From Clostridium sporogenes (GTDB taxonomy: Bacteria; Bacillota; Clostridia; Clostridiales; Clostridiaceae): a stretch of DNA of 64,000 bases. The stretch's first letter is position 1, and every line of letters starts with the position of its first letter. Position numbers and translations under genes: made by a program. Of the stretch, positions 25,985-35,071 are shown in pieces. The stretch is from contig NZ_CP011663.1 of NCBI RefSeq assembly GCF_001020205.1, positions 1,550,001-1,614,000 on the forward strand, read 5' to 3'. The notes under the pieces were generated by a model. It was not told the DNA's origin, did no database searches, and was given only the letters and a program-made list of their open reading frames with translations.

Positions 25985-27163
25985 ATGAAGTATAATTTTG
26001 ACAAAATAGTAAATAGGGATAATACAAATTGTAGTAAATGGAATTTTAATAAAGAAACCTTTGGTTATAAAGATGTTATATCTATGTGGATAGCTGATAT
26101 GGATTTTGAAACAGTTCCAGAGGTAAAAGAAGAAATAATAAAAAGGGCTCAGCATGGTATTTATGGATATACTGCTACAACAGAATCCTATTATGAAGAA
26201 GTTGTAAATTGGATGAAAAAACGACATGGATGGAATATAAAAAAAGAATGGATAACTAATACTCCTGGTATAGTTATGGCTGTAAATACTATAGTTAGAG
26301 CTTTTACTCATTCAGGGGACAAGGTGTTACTACAAAGACCTATATATTATCCATTTTTCAAGGCTATAAACAATAATGGATGTCATATAGTAAACAATCC
26401 ATTAAAATTTGATGGCAAAAGATATGAAATGGATTTTGAGGATTTAGATAAGAAACTTTCAGATCCTAGAGTAAAGATAATGATATTGTGCAGTCCTCAT
26501 AATCCTACAGGAAGAGTTTGGACTAAAGAAGAGCTTATAAAGGTAGGTAATCTTTGTTTAAAACATAATGTATTAGTAATTTCAGATGAAATACATTCAG
26601 ACTTAATATATAAACCTAATAAACATATTCCTTTTGCAGCTATATGTAAAGAATTTGCAGATATAAGTATAACTTGTACAGCACCAAGTAAAACTTTTAA
26701 TTTAGCAGGACTTCAAGGTTCAAATATAATAATATCTAATGAAAAATTGATGAATGAATTCAAAATAGCTATGGAAAATATAGGATTGTCAAGATTGAAT
26801 ATTTTTGCATCTATAGCCTGTGAAGCAGCCTATAAATATGGAGAGCAATGGGTAGAAGAATTAGTAGATTATTTACAAGAAAATAAAGAATTTGCAAAAA
26901 AATTTATTCGAGAAAAAATGCCTATGTTAAAGGTAATAGAGCCAGAAGGAACATATCTTTTATGGATAGATTGTAGAGAATTAAAAATGTCAAAGGAGGA
27001 ATTAGAGGAATTTATGCTAAAAGAAGCAGGAGTAGCTTTTGATGAAGGCTATATATTTGGAGATGAAGCTGTAGGGTTTGAAAGAATGAATATAGCTTGC
27101 CCTAGAGAGATACTAAAGGAGGCTTTAGAGAGAATTGAAAAATCTATAAACAATAAAATGTAG
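25985..27163 (+). CDS. patB: Cystathionine beta-lyase, PatB/MalY family
   Basis: PLP enzyme of fold type I that cleaves C-S bonds of cystathionine, cystine or cysteine conjugates to give pyruvate and ammonia. 392 residues. The motifs are WIADMDFE (family start), CSPHNPTGRVW, SDEIHSDL (PLP-ring Asp) and APSKTFNLAGLQ with the Schiff-base Lys. Arg in the RMNIACPR segment binds the substrate carboxylate. ATG 25985 is preferred to an in-frame GTG at 25976 because GGAGTGA lies between. The amino-acid importer downstream (27350-29602) suggests coupled cystine uptake and breakdown. Confidence 0.93.
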   Translation: MKYNFDKIVNRDNTNCSKWNFNKETFGYKDVISMWIADMDFETVPEVKEEIIKRAQHGIYGYTATTESYYEEVVNWMKKRHGWNIKKEWITNTPGIVMAVNTIVRAFTHSGDKVLLQRPIYYPFFKAINNNGCHIVNNPLKFDGKRYEMDFEDLDKKLSDPRVKIMILCSPHNPTGRVWTKEELIKVGNLCLKHNVLVISDEIHSDLIYKPNKHIPFAAICKEFADISITCTAPSKTFNLAGLQGSNIIISNEKLMNEFKIAMENIGLSRLNIFASIACEAAYKYGEQWVEELVDYLQENKEFAKKFIREKMPMLKVIEPEGTYLLWIDCRELKMSKEELEEFMLKEAGVAFDEGYIFGDEAVGFERMNIACPREILKEALERIEKSINNKM

Positions 27164-27349
27164 GATATATGAGGAAAAACATTTATTAGTAAGTAATGAA
27201 TTTGGATGAATAAGGGGAATAATATAAGATATTTAGAGATTAAATTAATATAAAGATTTATAAAATGTAAAATCTAAAAGTAATAATTTTGAAAAAAGGT
27301 TTATATGATTTTTATAAATTTTAAAGTGAAATTATGGGGGGGAATAAAA

Positions 27350-28168
27350 TTGAAAAAGAAAAAATTATCTTTAATTTTAGTATCAGCGCTAGCGGTAATA
27401 ACTCTTTTAGCTGGTTGTGGAAAGGAAAAAACTACTTCCACAGAAGGACAAAATACAGGAAATACCAAGAGTGAAAAGAAAATTATAGTTGGAACATCAC
27501 CAGATTACTACCCATGGTGTTATACAGAGGCAGGAAAGCTTCAAGGATTTGAAATTGATGTTTGGAATGAAATAGGGAAAAAAGCAGGATATGATATTGA
27601 ATTTAAACAATCAAAATTTAGTGGATTATTTGGAATGCTGGATGCAGGTCAAATAGATACTGTTGCTCATCAAATATCAACTACAGAAGAGAGAAGAAAA
27701 AAATATGATTTTACAGAGACTTATGCTTATAGTGGATATAGTTTTGTAGTGAATAAGGATAAAAATATTAAAAGTTTAGAGGATTTAAAGGGTAAAAAAA
27801 TTGGATGTACTCTAGGAGGTAATGGAGAAAAAACTTTAAAAAAATTAAATGAAGAAAAAGGCTTAAATATAAAGGTTTTAACTTATGATCAAACTCCAAT
27901 GGAGAAAGATGTAGAGATTGGAAGACTTGATGCAGCATGGATTGGAACTGTTAAGGCTAAAACAGTTATAGAAAAAGAAAATATGGATCTAAAACTTTAT
28001 GATCCAAAATATGTTTTTGAAACTAATCAATATCCATTGAAAAAAGACGGAAAAAATAAAAAAATGCTAGAAGATATAAATAAAGCTATAAAGGATATGA
28101 TGGCTGATGGTACCATGAGTAAACTATCACAAAAGTGGTTTAAACTTGATATAACTAAGAAGGAATAG
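27350..28168 (+). CDS. Amino-acid ABC transporter binding lipoprotein (probably cystine)
   Basis: Extracytoplasmic binding protein of family 3, 272 residues. Signal peptide with lipobox LLAGC places the lipid-modified Cys near residue 23. The mature part has the FliY/TcyA-like pattern: GTSPDYYPWCYTEAGKLQGF, FKQSKFSGLFGMLDAGQIDT, ISTTEERRKKYDFTETY. The start is TTG 27350 after a GGGGGGG SD; upstream in-frame codons lack an SD and would disrupt the signal peptide. Cystine is inferred from the IDTVAHQ-type motif and the PatB neighbour. Confidence 0.85.
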   Translation: MKKKKLSLILVSALAVITLLAGCGKEKTTSTEGQNTGNTKSEKKIIVGTSPDYYPWCYTEAGKLQGFEIDVWNEIGKKAGYDIEFKQSKFSGLFGMLDAGQIDTVAHQISTTEERRKKYDFTETYAYSGYSFVVNKDKNIKSLEDLKGKKIGCTLGGNGEKTLKKLNEEKGLNIKVLTYDQTPMEKDVEIGRLDAAWIGTVKAKTVIEKENMDLKLYDPKYVFETNQYPLKKDGKNKKMLEDINKAIKDMMADGTMSKLSQKWFKLDITKKE

Positions 28169-28180
28169 GTGTGGTAGTAT

Positions 28181-28846
28181 ATGATTTTTGACCTAGAATA
28201 TTTTAATAAATTAGTGCCTTTAATGCTTAAACATCTGAAAGTTACTTTTACAATTTCTTTTTTAGCATTGATTTTAGGATTAATTCTTGCTATATTTATA
28301 GCAGTAATTAATGAATTAAAAATCAAAGTTCTTTATAGTATAAGTAAAATATGGGTATCCTTTTTTAGAGGGACTCCTTTAATTGCCCAGTTGTTCTTTT
28401 TATATTTTGGTATAGTTCAATTAATACCTAGTTTAAAAAATATGGATGCTATGACTGCAGCCATTATAGGCTTAGGGTTTAATGCCTCAGCTTATATGTC
28501 AGAAACATTAAGAGGAGCTATTTCTTCTGTAGATAAAGGGCAAATAGAGGCAAGCTTATCTATAGGAATGACACCAATTCAATCCATGAAGAGAATAGTA
28601 TTTCCACAGGCTGCTAGGGTAGCGCTGCCAGCTCTATCCAATAGCTTTATAGATATTATAAAGGGTTCTGCATTGGCTTTTACTTTAGGGGTAGTAGAGA
28701 TAATGGCGGTGGCACAAAGTGAGGGAGCATCTAGTTATAGATTTTTAGAATCTTTTACTGCAGTAATAATTATTTACTGGATCATAATTAGTGCCTTTGG
28801 ATATTTACAAAATATATTAGAAAGAAAAATGAATAATGTTTATTAG
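28181..28846 (+). CDS. Amino-acid ABC transporter permease
   Basis: Permease of the polar amino acid family (HisM/TcyB-like), 221 residues with five helices. The N-terminal part has the typical LKVTFTISFLALILGLILA start. The EAA loop is EASLSIGMTPIQSMKRIVFP. It lies 12 bases after the binding-protein gene and 18 before the ATPase gene, so the three form one operon, most likely a cystine importer. Confidence 0.92.
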   Translation: MIFDLEYFNKLVPLMLKHLKVTFTISFLALILGLILAIFIAVINELKIKVLYSISKIWVSFFRGTPLIAQLFFLYFGIVQLIPSLKNMDAMTAAIIGLGFNASAYMSETLRGAISSVDKGQIEASLSIGMTPIQSMKRIVFPQAARVALPALSNSFIDIIKGSALAFTLGVVEIMAVAQSEGASSYRFLESFTAVIIIYWIIISAFGYLQNILERKMNNVY

Positions 28847-28864
28847 TAAGGTTGGTGGGAATAT

Positions 28865-29602
28865 ATGATAAAGATAAGTAATTTACACAAGTCTTTTAAT
28901 GGGGTAGAAGTATTAAAAGGAATAAATTTAGATATAAAAAAAGGTGAAGTGGTTGCTGTTATAGGACCATCAGGCACAGGAAAATCTACGCTTTTAAGAT
29001 GCATGAATTTTTTAGAAAAACCCCAAAGAGGTATAATAGAAATAGAAGATTTAAAGGTGGATGTAGAGAAAGCTACAAAAGAACAAATACATAAGCTAAG
29101 AATGAATACATCTATGGTTTTTCAAAGCTATAATTTATTTAAAAATAAAACTGCTTTAGAAAATATAATGGAACCTTTAATAATTGTTAAGAAAATGGAG
29201 AAAGATAAGGCTAAAGAAATGGCATTAAATATACTTAAACAGGTAGGATTGGAAGATAAGAAGGATTACTATCCTTCTAAGTTATCTGGTGGTCAACAAC
29301 AGAGAGTAGGAATAGGCAGAGCTATGGCAGTAGAGCCTAAGATAATGTTGTTTGATGAACCTACTTCAGCCTTGGATCCGGAGCTTGTTGGTGAAGTTTT
29401 AGAGGTTATTAAAAAATTAGCAGACCAGGATACAACTATGATTATAGTAACCCATGAAATGAGATTTGCAAAGAGTGCAGCAGATAGAGTTATATTTATG
29501 GATGGCGGAAATATAGTAGAACAGGGTACACCAGAGGAAGTATTTAATAATCCTAAAAATGAAAGAACAATAAAATTCTTAAATAAAGTTAAAAACAAAT
29601 AA
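28865..29602 (+). CDS. Amino-acid ABC transporter ATPase
   Basis: A 245-residue ATPase of the GlnQ/TcyC type. Walker A GPSGTGKST, FQSYNLFKNKTALENI (Q-loop and following helix), signature LSGGQQQRVGIGRAM, Walker B IMLFDEPTSALDPEL, VTHEMRFA switch. It completes the probable cystine importer and is followed directly by a terminator. It could also serve the orphan binding protein/permease pair at 38774-40244, which has no ATPase of its own. Confidence 0.95.
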   Translation: MIKISNLHKSFNGVEVLKGINLDIKKGEVVAVIGPSGTGKSTLLRCMNFLEKPQRGIIEIEDLKVDVEKATKEQIHKLRMNTSMVFQSYNLFKNKTALENIMEPLIIVKKMEKDKAKEMALNILKQVGLEDKKDYYPSKLSGGQQQRVGIGRAMAVEPKIMLFDEPTSALDPELVGEVLEVIKKLADQDTTMIIVTHEMRFAKSAADRVIFMDGGNIVEQGTPEEVFNNPKNERTIKFLNKVKNK

Positions 29603-29608
29603 TAAAGA

Positions 29609-29657
29609 TAGCTCAATGGAAAGCACATAGTAATGTGATTTCATTGAGTTATTTTTT
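29609..29657 (+). terminator. Rho-independent terminator of the importer operon
   Basis: TAGCTCAATG pairs with CATTGAGTTA (inner stem AGCACAT / ATGTGATT), followed by TTTTTT. Confidence 0.85.
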
Positions 29658-29818
29658 AATTAAAGGTAGTAGAGCGTATGTATACTAGTTTTTTACATTA
29701 ATATTTTACCCTAACTTTACATAGTATACAGTAAATATATATATAAATTTTTTAAATTTTGATGTATAATTAAGTTGAAAATTAAATATTGCTTTACCAA
29801 TTCATAAGGGGGATTTAT

Positions 29819-30037
29819 ATGTTAAATGGAAAAAAAATCCGAGAAGCAAGAATTAAGTTGGGCTATACTGCTCGGGACATTGAAAATCTTACTCATAATC
29901 CTAAGTTTACAACATCTATTTCAAAATCCTATTTAGAAGAATTAGAAAGAGGGGATAAAAAGAATCCAAGTTTTGAAAAAGTAGTAGTTTTATCTCAGGT
30001 ATTGATGTGTAAATTAGATGATTTAGTCACTAGGTAA
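29819..30037 (+). CDS. Small XRE-family DNA-binding protein
   Basis: A 72-residue Cro/CI-type helix-turn-helix protein: KKIREARIKLGYTARDIENL, SISKSYLEELERGDKKNPSF, VVLSQVLMCKLDDL. Nothing else is fused, so it consists of a DNA-binding domain only. It starts at ATG 29819 with AAGGGGGA upstream. It has its own terminator and stands between the importer operon and the carboxypeptidase gene on the other strand. It resembles SinR/SlrR-like N-terminal domains, but the target is unknown. Confidence 0.85.
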   Translation: MLNGKKIREARIKLGYTARDIENLTHNPKFTTSISKSYLEELERGDKKNPSFEKVVVLSQVLMCKLDDLVTR

Positions 30038-30145
30038 AGCAGTTACTATTAAAAGTATAAAATTAATTTTTGTATGAAATCTTAAGAGGATAACTTAAAA
30101 AACAAAAATATAAAATATTTATGTGTATTTACAATTTAATATAAT

Positions 30146-30182
30146 AAAAACACTATCAAAATATAAGTGATAGTGTTTTTGT
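30146..30182 (+). terminator. Bidirectional terminator
   Basis: AAAAACACTATCA (30146-30158) pairs perfectly with TGATAGTGTTTTT (30168-30180). It serves the XRE gene and, in reverse, the convergent carboxypeptidase gene. Confidence 0.88.
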
Positions 30183-30237
30183 TATATATTTAAAGTATAT
30201 CAGTAAGTTTTTTATTATATAAATAATATTTGATATT

Positions 30238-31512
30238 TTAATACCAGTATTTATTTTTACTTCTATTTTTTCTATTTATTTTACTTTTAATAAATTTTAC
30301 TAAGCAGAATATTCCAGTAATTATAGCTAATAATAAAACTATAGAAACTACATAAAAAGGCATATTCTTTTTAATTATTTCTTCCTTAGGTAACCCAGAG
30401 TATAGTTCATATTTTTTTTCATATTCTCTTTCTTTCACAGTTAAAGTTCCCATGATTTTTTTTCCAGAAAGAGCAACATAAGAAGTATTATCTATATTAA
30501 TTGTTTTATTAGTTTCTTTATCATTTACTTCATTTTTATAATAAGTAGCATCTTCTTTTAAAATCACAGGTACATCTATAGTAACAGAAGGTCCTATAAA
30601 TTTTAAAGGCTTATAAGTTATTGTTTCTGTTTTTAGGGTAGAGTCTTTCTTATATAGAGTGGATGGTTTTACATTATAACTCCAGTCTATAATTTTTTTC
30701 ATATCTTCAAAAACAAAAGAATCTTTAGCATCATATACAGAGCCCATAACTACCCCAAGTATTTTTCTACCATCTCTATTAAATAAAGTTACTAAACATC
30801 TACCAGCGGCATCAGTATAACCAGTTTTGCCTGCAACACAACCATCTTTCCCTAAAAGTTTATTACTATTTTCCACAGTCATTTTTGTACCCTTAGAAGT
30901 GACTATAGAACTTTCTTTTTTATTAGAAGATTGATAAACCCAAGTATTTTTTAAAGCAGATCTACTAATTATGCTTAAATCATAAGCCGTAGTATAATGA
31001 TCAGGATTATGTAATCCATTAGGGGTTACAAAGTGAGTGTTTTTTAAATTTAATTCTTGTATTTTTTTATTCATCATATTTTGAAAATTTTTACTATTAC
31101 CAGCTAAGGCATCAGCTATCATATAGGCTGTGTCATTACCGGAAAATAGTAATAATCCATCCATAACATTTTCTGCTTTTATGGTTTCACCTATATTTAT
31201 AGGGTGAAGATTTATATTCATAGAATATGGTGGTTGACTTTTAGCAGTAGCTGTATAAGGTATATTATCATTTTTTCCTTTGTTTTCAGCTAATAAAAGG
31301 GCGGTTAAATACTTTGTAGTACTAGCAGGATACATACGCTTGTCAATATTTTTAGCATATATTATTTCACCGGTTTCAACATCTATAGTCATAGCTGTTT
31401 TACCATAAATAGTAGGAGGCTCAGTATTTGAATCTCCTGCAGCAAATACATTAGATGTTAAGCTGAAAATAAAAATTAATAGTGAAATTAAAGTCATTTT
31501 TCCTTTTCTCAT
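30238..31512 (-). CDS. dacB: D-alanyl-D-alanine carboxypeptidase (PBP5 family)
   Basis: Penicillin-binding D,D-carboxypeptidase (S11) that trims the pentapeptide of peptidoglycan. 424 residues: signal peptide (1-25), catalytic domain with SxxK (PASTTK), SxN (FSGND) and KTG (AGKTGYTD). A beta-rich C-terminal domain (about 280-380) follows, then a C-terminal transmembrane anchor (about 392-412) with a basic tail. The order fits DacB/DacF-type enzymes of spore formers. The symbol is a best guess; dacF is equally possible. Confidence 0.88.
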   Translation of the reverse strand: MRKGKMTLISLLIFIFSLTSNVFAAGDSNTEPPTIYGKTAMTIDVETGEIIYAKNIDKRMYPASTTKYLTALLLAENKGKNDNIPYTATAKSQPPYSMNINLHPINIGETIKAENVMDGLLLFSGNDTAYMIADALAGNSKNFQNMMNKKIQELNLKNTHFVTPNGLHNPDHYTTAYDLSIISRSALKNTWVYQSSNKKESSIVTSKGTKMTVENSNKLLGKDGCVAGKTGYTDAAGRCLVTLFNRDGRKILGVVMGSVYDAKDSFVFEDMKKIIDWSYNVKPSTLYKKDSTLKTETITYKPLKFIGPSVTIDVPVILKEDATYYKNEVNDKETNKTINIDNTSYVALSGKKIMGTLTVKEREYEKKYELYSGLPKEEIIKKNMPFYVVSIVLLLAIITGIFCLVKFIKSKINRKNRSKNKYWY

Positions 31513-31834
31513 AGGCCATCTCTCCGTTTACTTTTTTCTAATTTAAATATAAAATTTTAAGTATATACTATATGTATACACTTTGATAGTATAGCATTAG
31601 AGAGTATATTTTACAAATATAAATCATAAAAAATATAACATTTTATGATTAGGAAATGTAGTATTGTCATAGAATAAAGTAAAATAAAAAAAATTAGTTT
31701 ATATTTATAAATTTTATCCATGCTAGGGTAAATTTTTTAATAACTTTATAAAATAAAGCAAAAAATTATTAAATATTCAGTGTTAAATAAGTACCTAATG
31801 ATTATTTAGGTATAAATTATTTTTAGGAGGAACC
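31513..31834. other. Divergent intergenic region dacB / Nudix gene
   Basis: Promoter region for two divergent genes. It has an AATCATAAAA / TTTTATGATT dyad (31622-31650) and a TACCTAA / TTAGGTA dyad (31792-31812) just before the Nudix SD. No ORF. Confidence 0.4.
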
Positions 31835-32458
31835 ATGAAGAAAGAATTAATAAATACAGTATATGAAAAATTTCAATGTAGAAAAGTAAAGCCTATAGGT
31901 GAATTTAAAAGAAGTTCAGTAATGATATTATTAAATAAGGTAGGAGAGAATATTAATATAATATTTGAAGTAAGAGCATTAACTTTAAAAAATCAGCCAG
32001 GAGATGTTTGCCTTCCAGGAGGGAAAATTGAAAAGGAAGAAAGACCTTTAGAGGCAGCCTTAAGAGAAACTGTAGAGGAGCTTAATATAGATAAGGAAAA
32101 AATAGAGGTAATAGGACAGATGGACTATTTTATTAGTCCTTATAATTTTGTAATGTATCCTTTTGTTGCAATGGTGGAAGATATAGATATAGTTCCTGAT
32201 AAAGAGGAAGTAGATCACGTATTTGAAGTTCCTATAGAGTTTTTTTTAGAAAATTCACCTACTTGTTACGAAATAGATATAATACCTAGCATAAAAGGAG
32301 ATTTCCCTTTTTCTCTTATAAGAAACGGTAAAAATTATAAATTTAGTAAGGGGACTATTCCTGAGTATTTCTATGAGTATGAAGGCAATATTATATGGGG
32401 ATTTACAGCACTTATTGTAAAAAATTTTATAGATATAATTAAGGGGAAAAAAAATTAA
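31835..32458 (+). CDS. Nudix hydrolase, probable CoA pyrophosphatase
   Basis: A 207-residue Nudix enzyme. The Nudix box is GGKIEKEERPLEAALRETVE followed by EL, with the REXXEE metal ligands. It is preceded by LTLKNQPGDVCLPGG, which fits the NuCoA (UPF0035) motif of coenzyme A pyrophosphatases. It hydrolyses CoA or acyl-CoA to phosphopantetheine and adenosine 3',5'-bisphosphate in that family. SD TAGGAGGAA precedes the ATG. Confidence 0.85.
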   Translation: MKKELINTVYEKFQCRKVKPIGEFKRSSVMILLNKVGENINIIFEVRALTLKNQPGDVCLPGGKIEKEERPLEAALRETVEELNIDKEKIEVIGQMDYFISPYNFVMYPFVAMVEDIDIVPDKEEVDHVFEVPIEFFLENSPTCYEIDIIPSIKGDFPFSLIRNGKNYKFSKGTIPEYFYEYEGNIIWGFTALIVKNFIDIIKGKKN

Positions 32459-32471
32459 TAAAAGTATATCA

Positions 32472-32508
32472 AATATTCCACCAACTTTTAATTAGCTGGT
32501 GGAATATT
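32472..32508 (+). terminator. Bidirectional terminator
   Basis: AATATTCCACCAACT pairs with AGCTGGTGGAATATT (one mismatch), flanked by T and A runs in the convergent gap of 50 bases. Confidence 0.85.
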
Positions 32509-32856
32509 TTAAATACTTTTTTCCTGTTTTTTCATACCAGCTATTACAACTGATATAACTATTAAAAAAATATAACCAATAACATATAATATTGATATTA
32601 TAGTAGGCATAGTAAAAAATTTTAAATAAATAAATAAAGCTAAAGATATAATAGACCAAAATAAAGAAACATAAGCCATTCTATTGTTCCTATTTAGCCA
32701 AATTTTAGGGTCTTTCATGTTTCCAACTATTTTTTCACTTTTTTCATCCTTTTTAGATGAATTGTTAGTCAATATTTTAAAATAAATAAAAAAACTTAAA
32801 GATATCAAACATATACCTAAAAATAAATAAGACAATGATATACTTGTTACGTTCAT
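32509..32856 (-). CDS. Membrane protein, 115 aa, three helices
   Basis: Hydrophobic segments at about 8-28, 60-78 and 84-108, with a charged cytoplasmic loop after the first (NNSSKKDEKSEKIVGNMKDPK) and a C-terminal KKQEK tail. The SD GGAGGAG lies upstream of the ATG. I do not recognise a characterised family; proteins of this type are common in clostridia as single-gene units. Confidence 0.7.
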   Translation of the reverse strand: MNVTSISLSYLFLGICLISLSFFIYFKILTNNSSKKDEKSEKIVGNMKDPKIWLNRNNRMAYVSLFWSIISLALFIYLKFFTMPTIISILYVIGYIFLIVISVVIAGMKKQEKSI

Positions 32857-33225
32857 AGTAAAGCTCCTCCTATAAATAAAAATCTATTTTCCTTGTATAA
32901 ATTATATACTTTTATTTTAACCAGTAATGTAGAAAAAATACCCAAAACATAGAATTGCTTTATAGTGTAATTTTAAATTTAAAAAATTATTATAAAATAA
33001 ATAAGCTTTAGAACTTCGGAAAAATAAGTAAAAATAATAATAACTTTAGTATAAAAGGATTTCTTTACGTATTATAGAATTATTTATATTAAAAAGAATA
33101 ATGAGTACAATAAAATTATGATAACCTTTAGGTAATGACATGAAGGCATAAAAGTTATTGTAGTATATGCTTTCAAACTATTTCTTAAAATAATGCTTAA
33201 TTAAAGTATAATAGGAGGAAAAATA
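32857..33225. other. Divergent intergenic region, 0.37 kb
   Basis: A+T-rich promoter region for the membrane protein and the alcohol dehydrogenase. I see no ORF and no strong dyad. Confidence 0.4.
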
Positions 33226-34389
33226 ATGCTAAATTTTAATTATTCTATACCAACAAAAATTTTTTTCGGCAGAAACCAAATAAATATTTTAGGAGAGCAA
33301 ATAAAAAAATATGGGTCAAGAGTATTACTTACTTATGGTGGAGGGAGTATAAAAAAGAATGGAATATATGAGAAAGTTATAAAAATTTTAAAAAATAACC
33401 ATATAGAATTTGTTGAGCTTTCAGGGATAGATCCTAATCCAAGAGTAACTAGTGTAAGGGAAGGAGTAAAATTATGCAGAGAAAATAATATAGATTTTAT
33501 ATTAGCAGTAGGAGGGGGAAGCACTATAGATTGCTCAAAAGTAATAGCTGCATCATATTATTATGAAGGAGATCCTTGGGACATAGTAATTAAAAAAGTT
33601 AAAATAAATAAGTCACTGCCTATAGGAAGTATATTAACATTAGCTGCCACTGGTTCAGAAATGGACGCTGGAGCAGTAATTAGTAATATAAATACTAATG
33701 AAAAAATAGGGGTGGGACATCCTTCTATGGCTCCTAAATTTTCTATATTAGATCCAGAATATACTTTTACAGTGCCTAAAAATCAAACAGCAGCTGGAAC
33801 TGCAGATATAATGAGTCATATATTTGAAGCCTATTTTAGTAAGACAAAGGAAGCTTATATTCAAAATAGAATGGCAGAGGCTATTTTAAAAACTTGTATA
33901 AAGTATGGGAAAATAGCCATAAAGGAGCCAGAAAATTATGAAGCTAGAGCTAACCTTATGTGGGCATCTAGCTTAGCTATAAATGGGTTATTAAGTTATG
34001 GTAAATCAGAACCTTGGAGTGTACACCCTATGGAACATGAATTAAGTGCTTTTTATGATATAACTCATGGTGTGGGGTTAGCTATATTAACTCCAAATTG
34101 GATGAAATATGTTTTAGATGATGAAAATGTTAATGATTTTTATGAATATGGAGTAAATGTTTGGAATATAAATCCAGAGGAAAGTAAATATGAAGTAGCT
34201 CAAAAGGCTATAGAAAAAACTAGAGAATATTTTAGTGAATTAGGAATTCCATCTACATTAAAAGAAGTGGGCATAGGAGAAGAAAAGCTAGAACAAATGG
34301 CAAAGGCTTCTACAAGAAATGGAACTTTAGGTGGTTTTAAACCTTTAAGTACTGAAGATGTTCTAAATATATATAAATTGTCACTTTAA
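33226..34389 (+). CDS. Iron-containing alcohol dehydrogenase, BdhA/YugJ type
   Basis: NAD(P)H-dependent group III alcohol dehydrogenase, 387 residues, close in plan to clostridial butanol dehydrogenases. Dinucleotide motif GGGSTIDCSK (about 97-106), ATGSEMD segment, and metal ligands in TADIMSHIFE (Asp and His) and HPMEHELSAFYDITHGVG (two His). It reduces aldehydes to alcohols during fermentation or acts on aldehydes in stress. SD TAGGAGGAA. Monocistronic, with two terminator-like hairpins downstream. Confidence 0.92.
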   Translation: MLNFNYSIPTKIFFGRNQINILGEQIKKYGSRVLLTYGGGSIKKNGIYEKVIKILKNNHIEFVELSGIDPNPRVTSVREGVKLCRENNIDFILAVGGGSTIDCSKVIAASYYYEGDPWDIVIKKVKINKSLPIGSILTLAATGSEMDAGAVISNINTNEKIGVGHPSMAPKFSILDPEYTFTVPKNQTAAGTADIMSHIFEAYFSKTKEAYIQNRMAEAILKTCIKYGKIAIKEPENYEARANLMWASSLAINGLLSYGKSEPWSVHPMEHELSAFYDITHGVGLAILTPNWMKYVLDDENVNDFYEYGVNVWNINPEESKYEVAQKAIEKTREYFSELGIPSTLKEVGIGEEKLEQMAKASTRNGTLGGFKPLSTEDVLNIYKLSL

Positions 34390-34715
34390 TTTTAAAACAT
34401 TTATACTAAGTAATTCTTAATTCTAAATGTAGTTTCATTAGAATTAAGAATTATTAAAATTTAAAATTATTTATTTAGAAAAGTAAAAATAGAGAACTGT
34501 TAATTATTTTATTAATGGTTCTTTATTTTTTAAGGATTTTGATCTATATGATAATTATGGAGAAAGTATTAAAAAAATATAAAATTTTATAAAAAAATGT
34601 AATGGATGATTGAATTAAATGAAAATTTAGTTAATTTTATAACAAAACCATTTAAATACTTTTTCTTCTGATGTATAATATTATTTGTATTATAGTGGGA
34701 GAAAGGGGAATTTTT
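34390..34715. other. Intergenic region with two hairpins
   Basis: A perfect 14-bp stem AATTCTTAATTCTA / TAGAATTAAGAATT (34412-34425 and 34439-34452) is followed by a stem with T-run (34491-34531). The rest is the promoter region for the 74-aa gene. Confidence 0.6.
34491..34531 (+). terminator. Rho-independent terminator
   Basis: AGAGAACTGTTAAT pairs with ATTAATGGTTCTTT, then ATTTTTT. It lies about 100 bases after the alcohol dehydrogenase gene. Confidence 0.7.
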
Positions 34716-34940
34716 ATGGAATGTCCATTTTTAACTACTCTTGATGAAGAAATAAAATGTTTTAAAGAATGTGCTTTATATGAGTACAAAAATAATGAGG
34801 GGATATGTCCTTTTAAGGAATTGGAGGACAACAAGGTAAGTATTGAAAAAGATTTTGATAATATAGATGATGCAGCTATAAATGAGGGATTAGATTTTAT
34901 AAGAGAGAACTATAAGTTTACAACAGAACAGTATTTATAG
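34716..34940 (+). CDS. Small cysteine-containing protein, 74 aa
   Basis: A short soluble protein starting MECPFLTTLDEEIKCFKECA, with Cys at positions 3, 15, 19 and 32 in a pattern (CPF, CFKEC, GICPF) that could bind a metal or Fe-S cluster. The C-terminal half is acidic (EKDFDNIDDAAINEGLDF). I start at ATG 34716 after GGAGAAAGGGG; the in-frame ATG 45 bases upstream has no SD. No function is known to me. Confidence 0.7.
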   Translation: MECPFLTTLDEEIKCFKECALYEYKNNEGICPFKELEDNKVSIEKDFDNIDDAAINEGLDFIRENYKFTTEQYL

Positions 34941-35071
34941 TAATAATATTAGTTTTTCAGAGAGATTTCTATTTTTTATTTAAGGTAATATTTTTAAAAT
35001 TAAAATATTATATTTAAATGTATAGAAAGGAAGCGATGGTTGAGAAGTATACTAAAAATGGGGGGATTATT

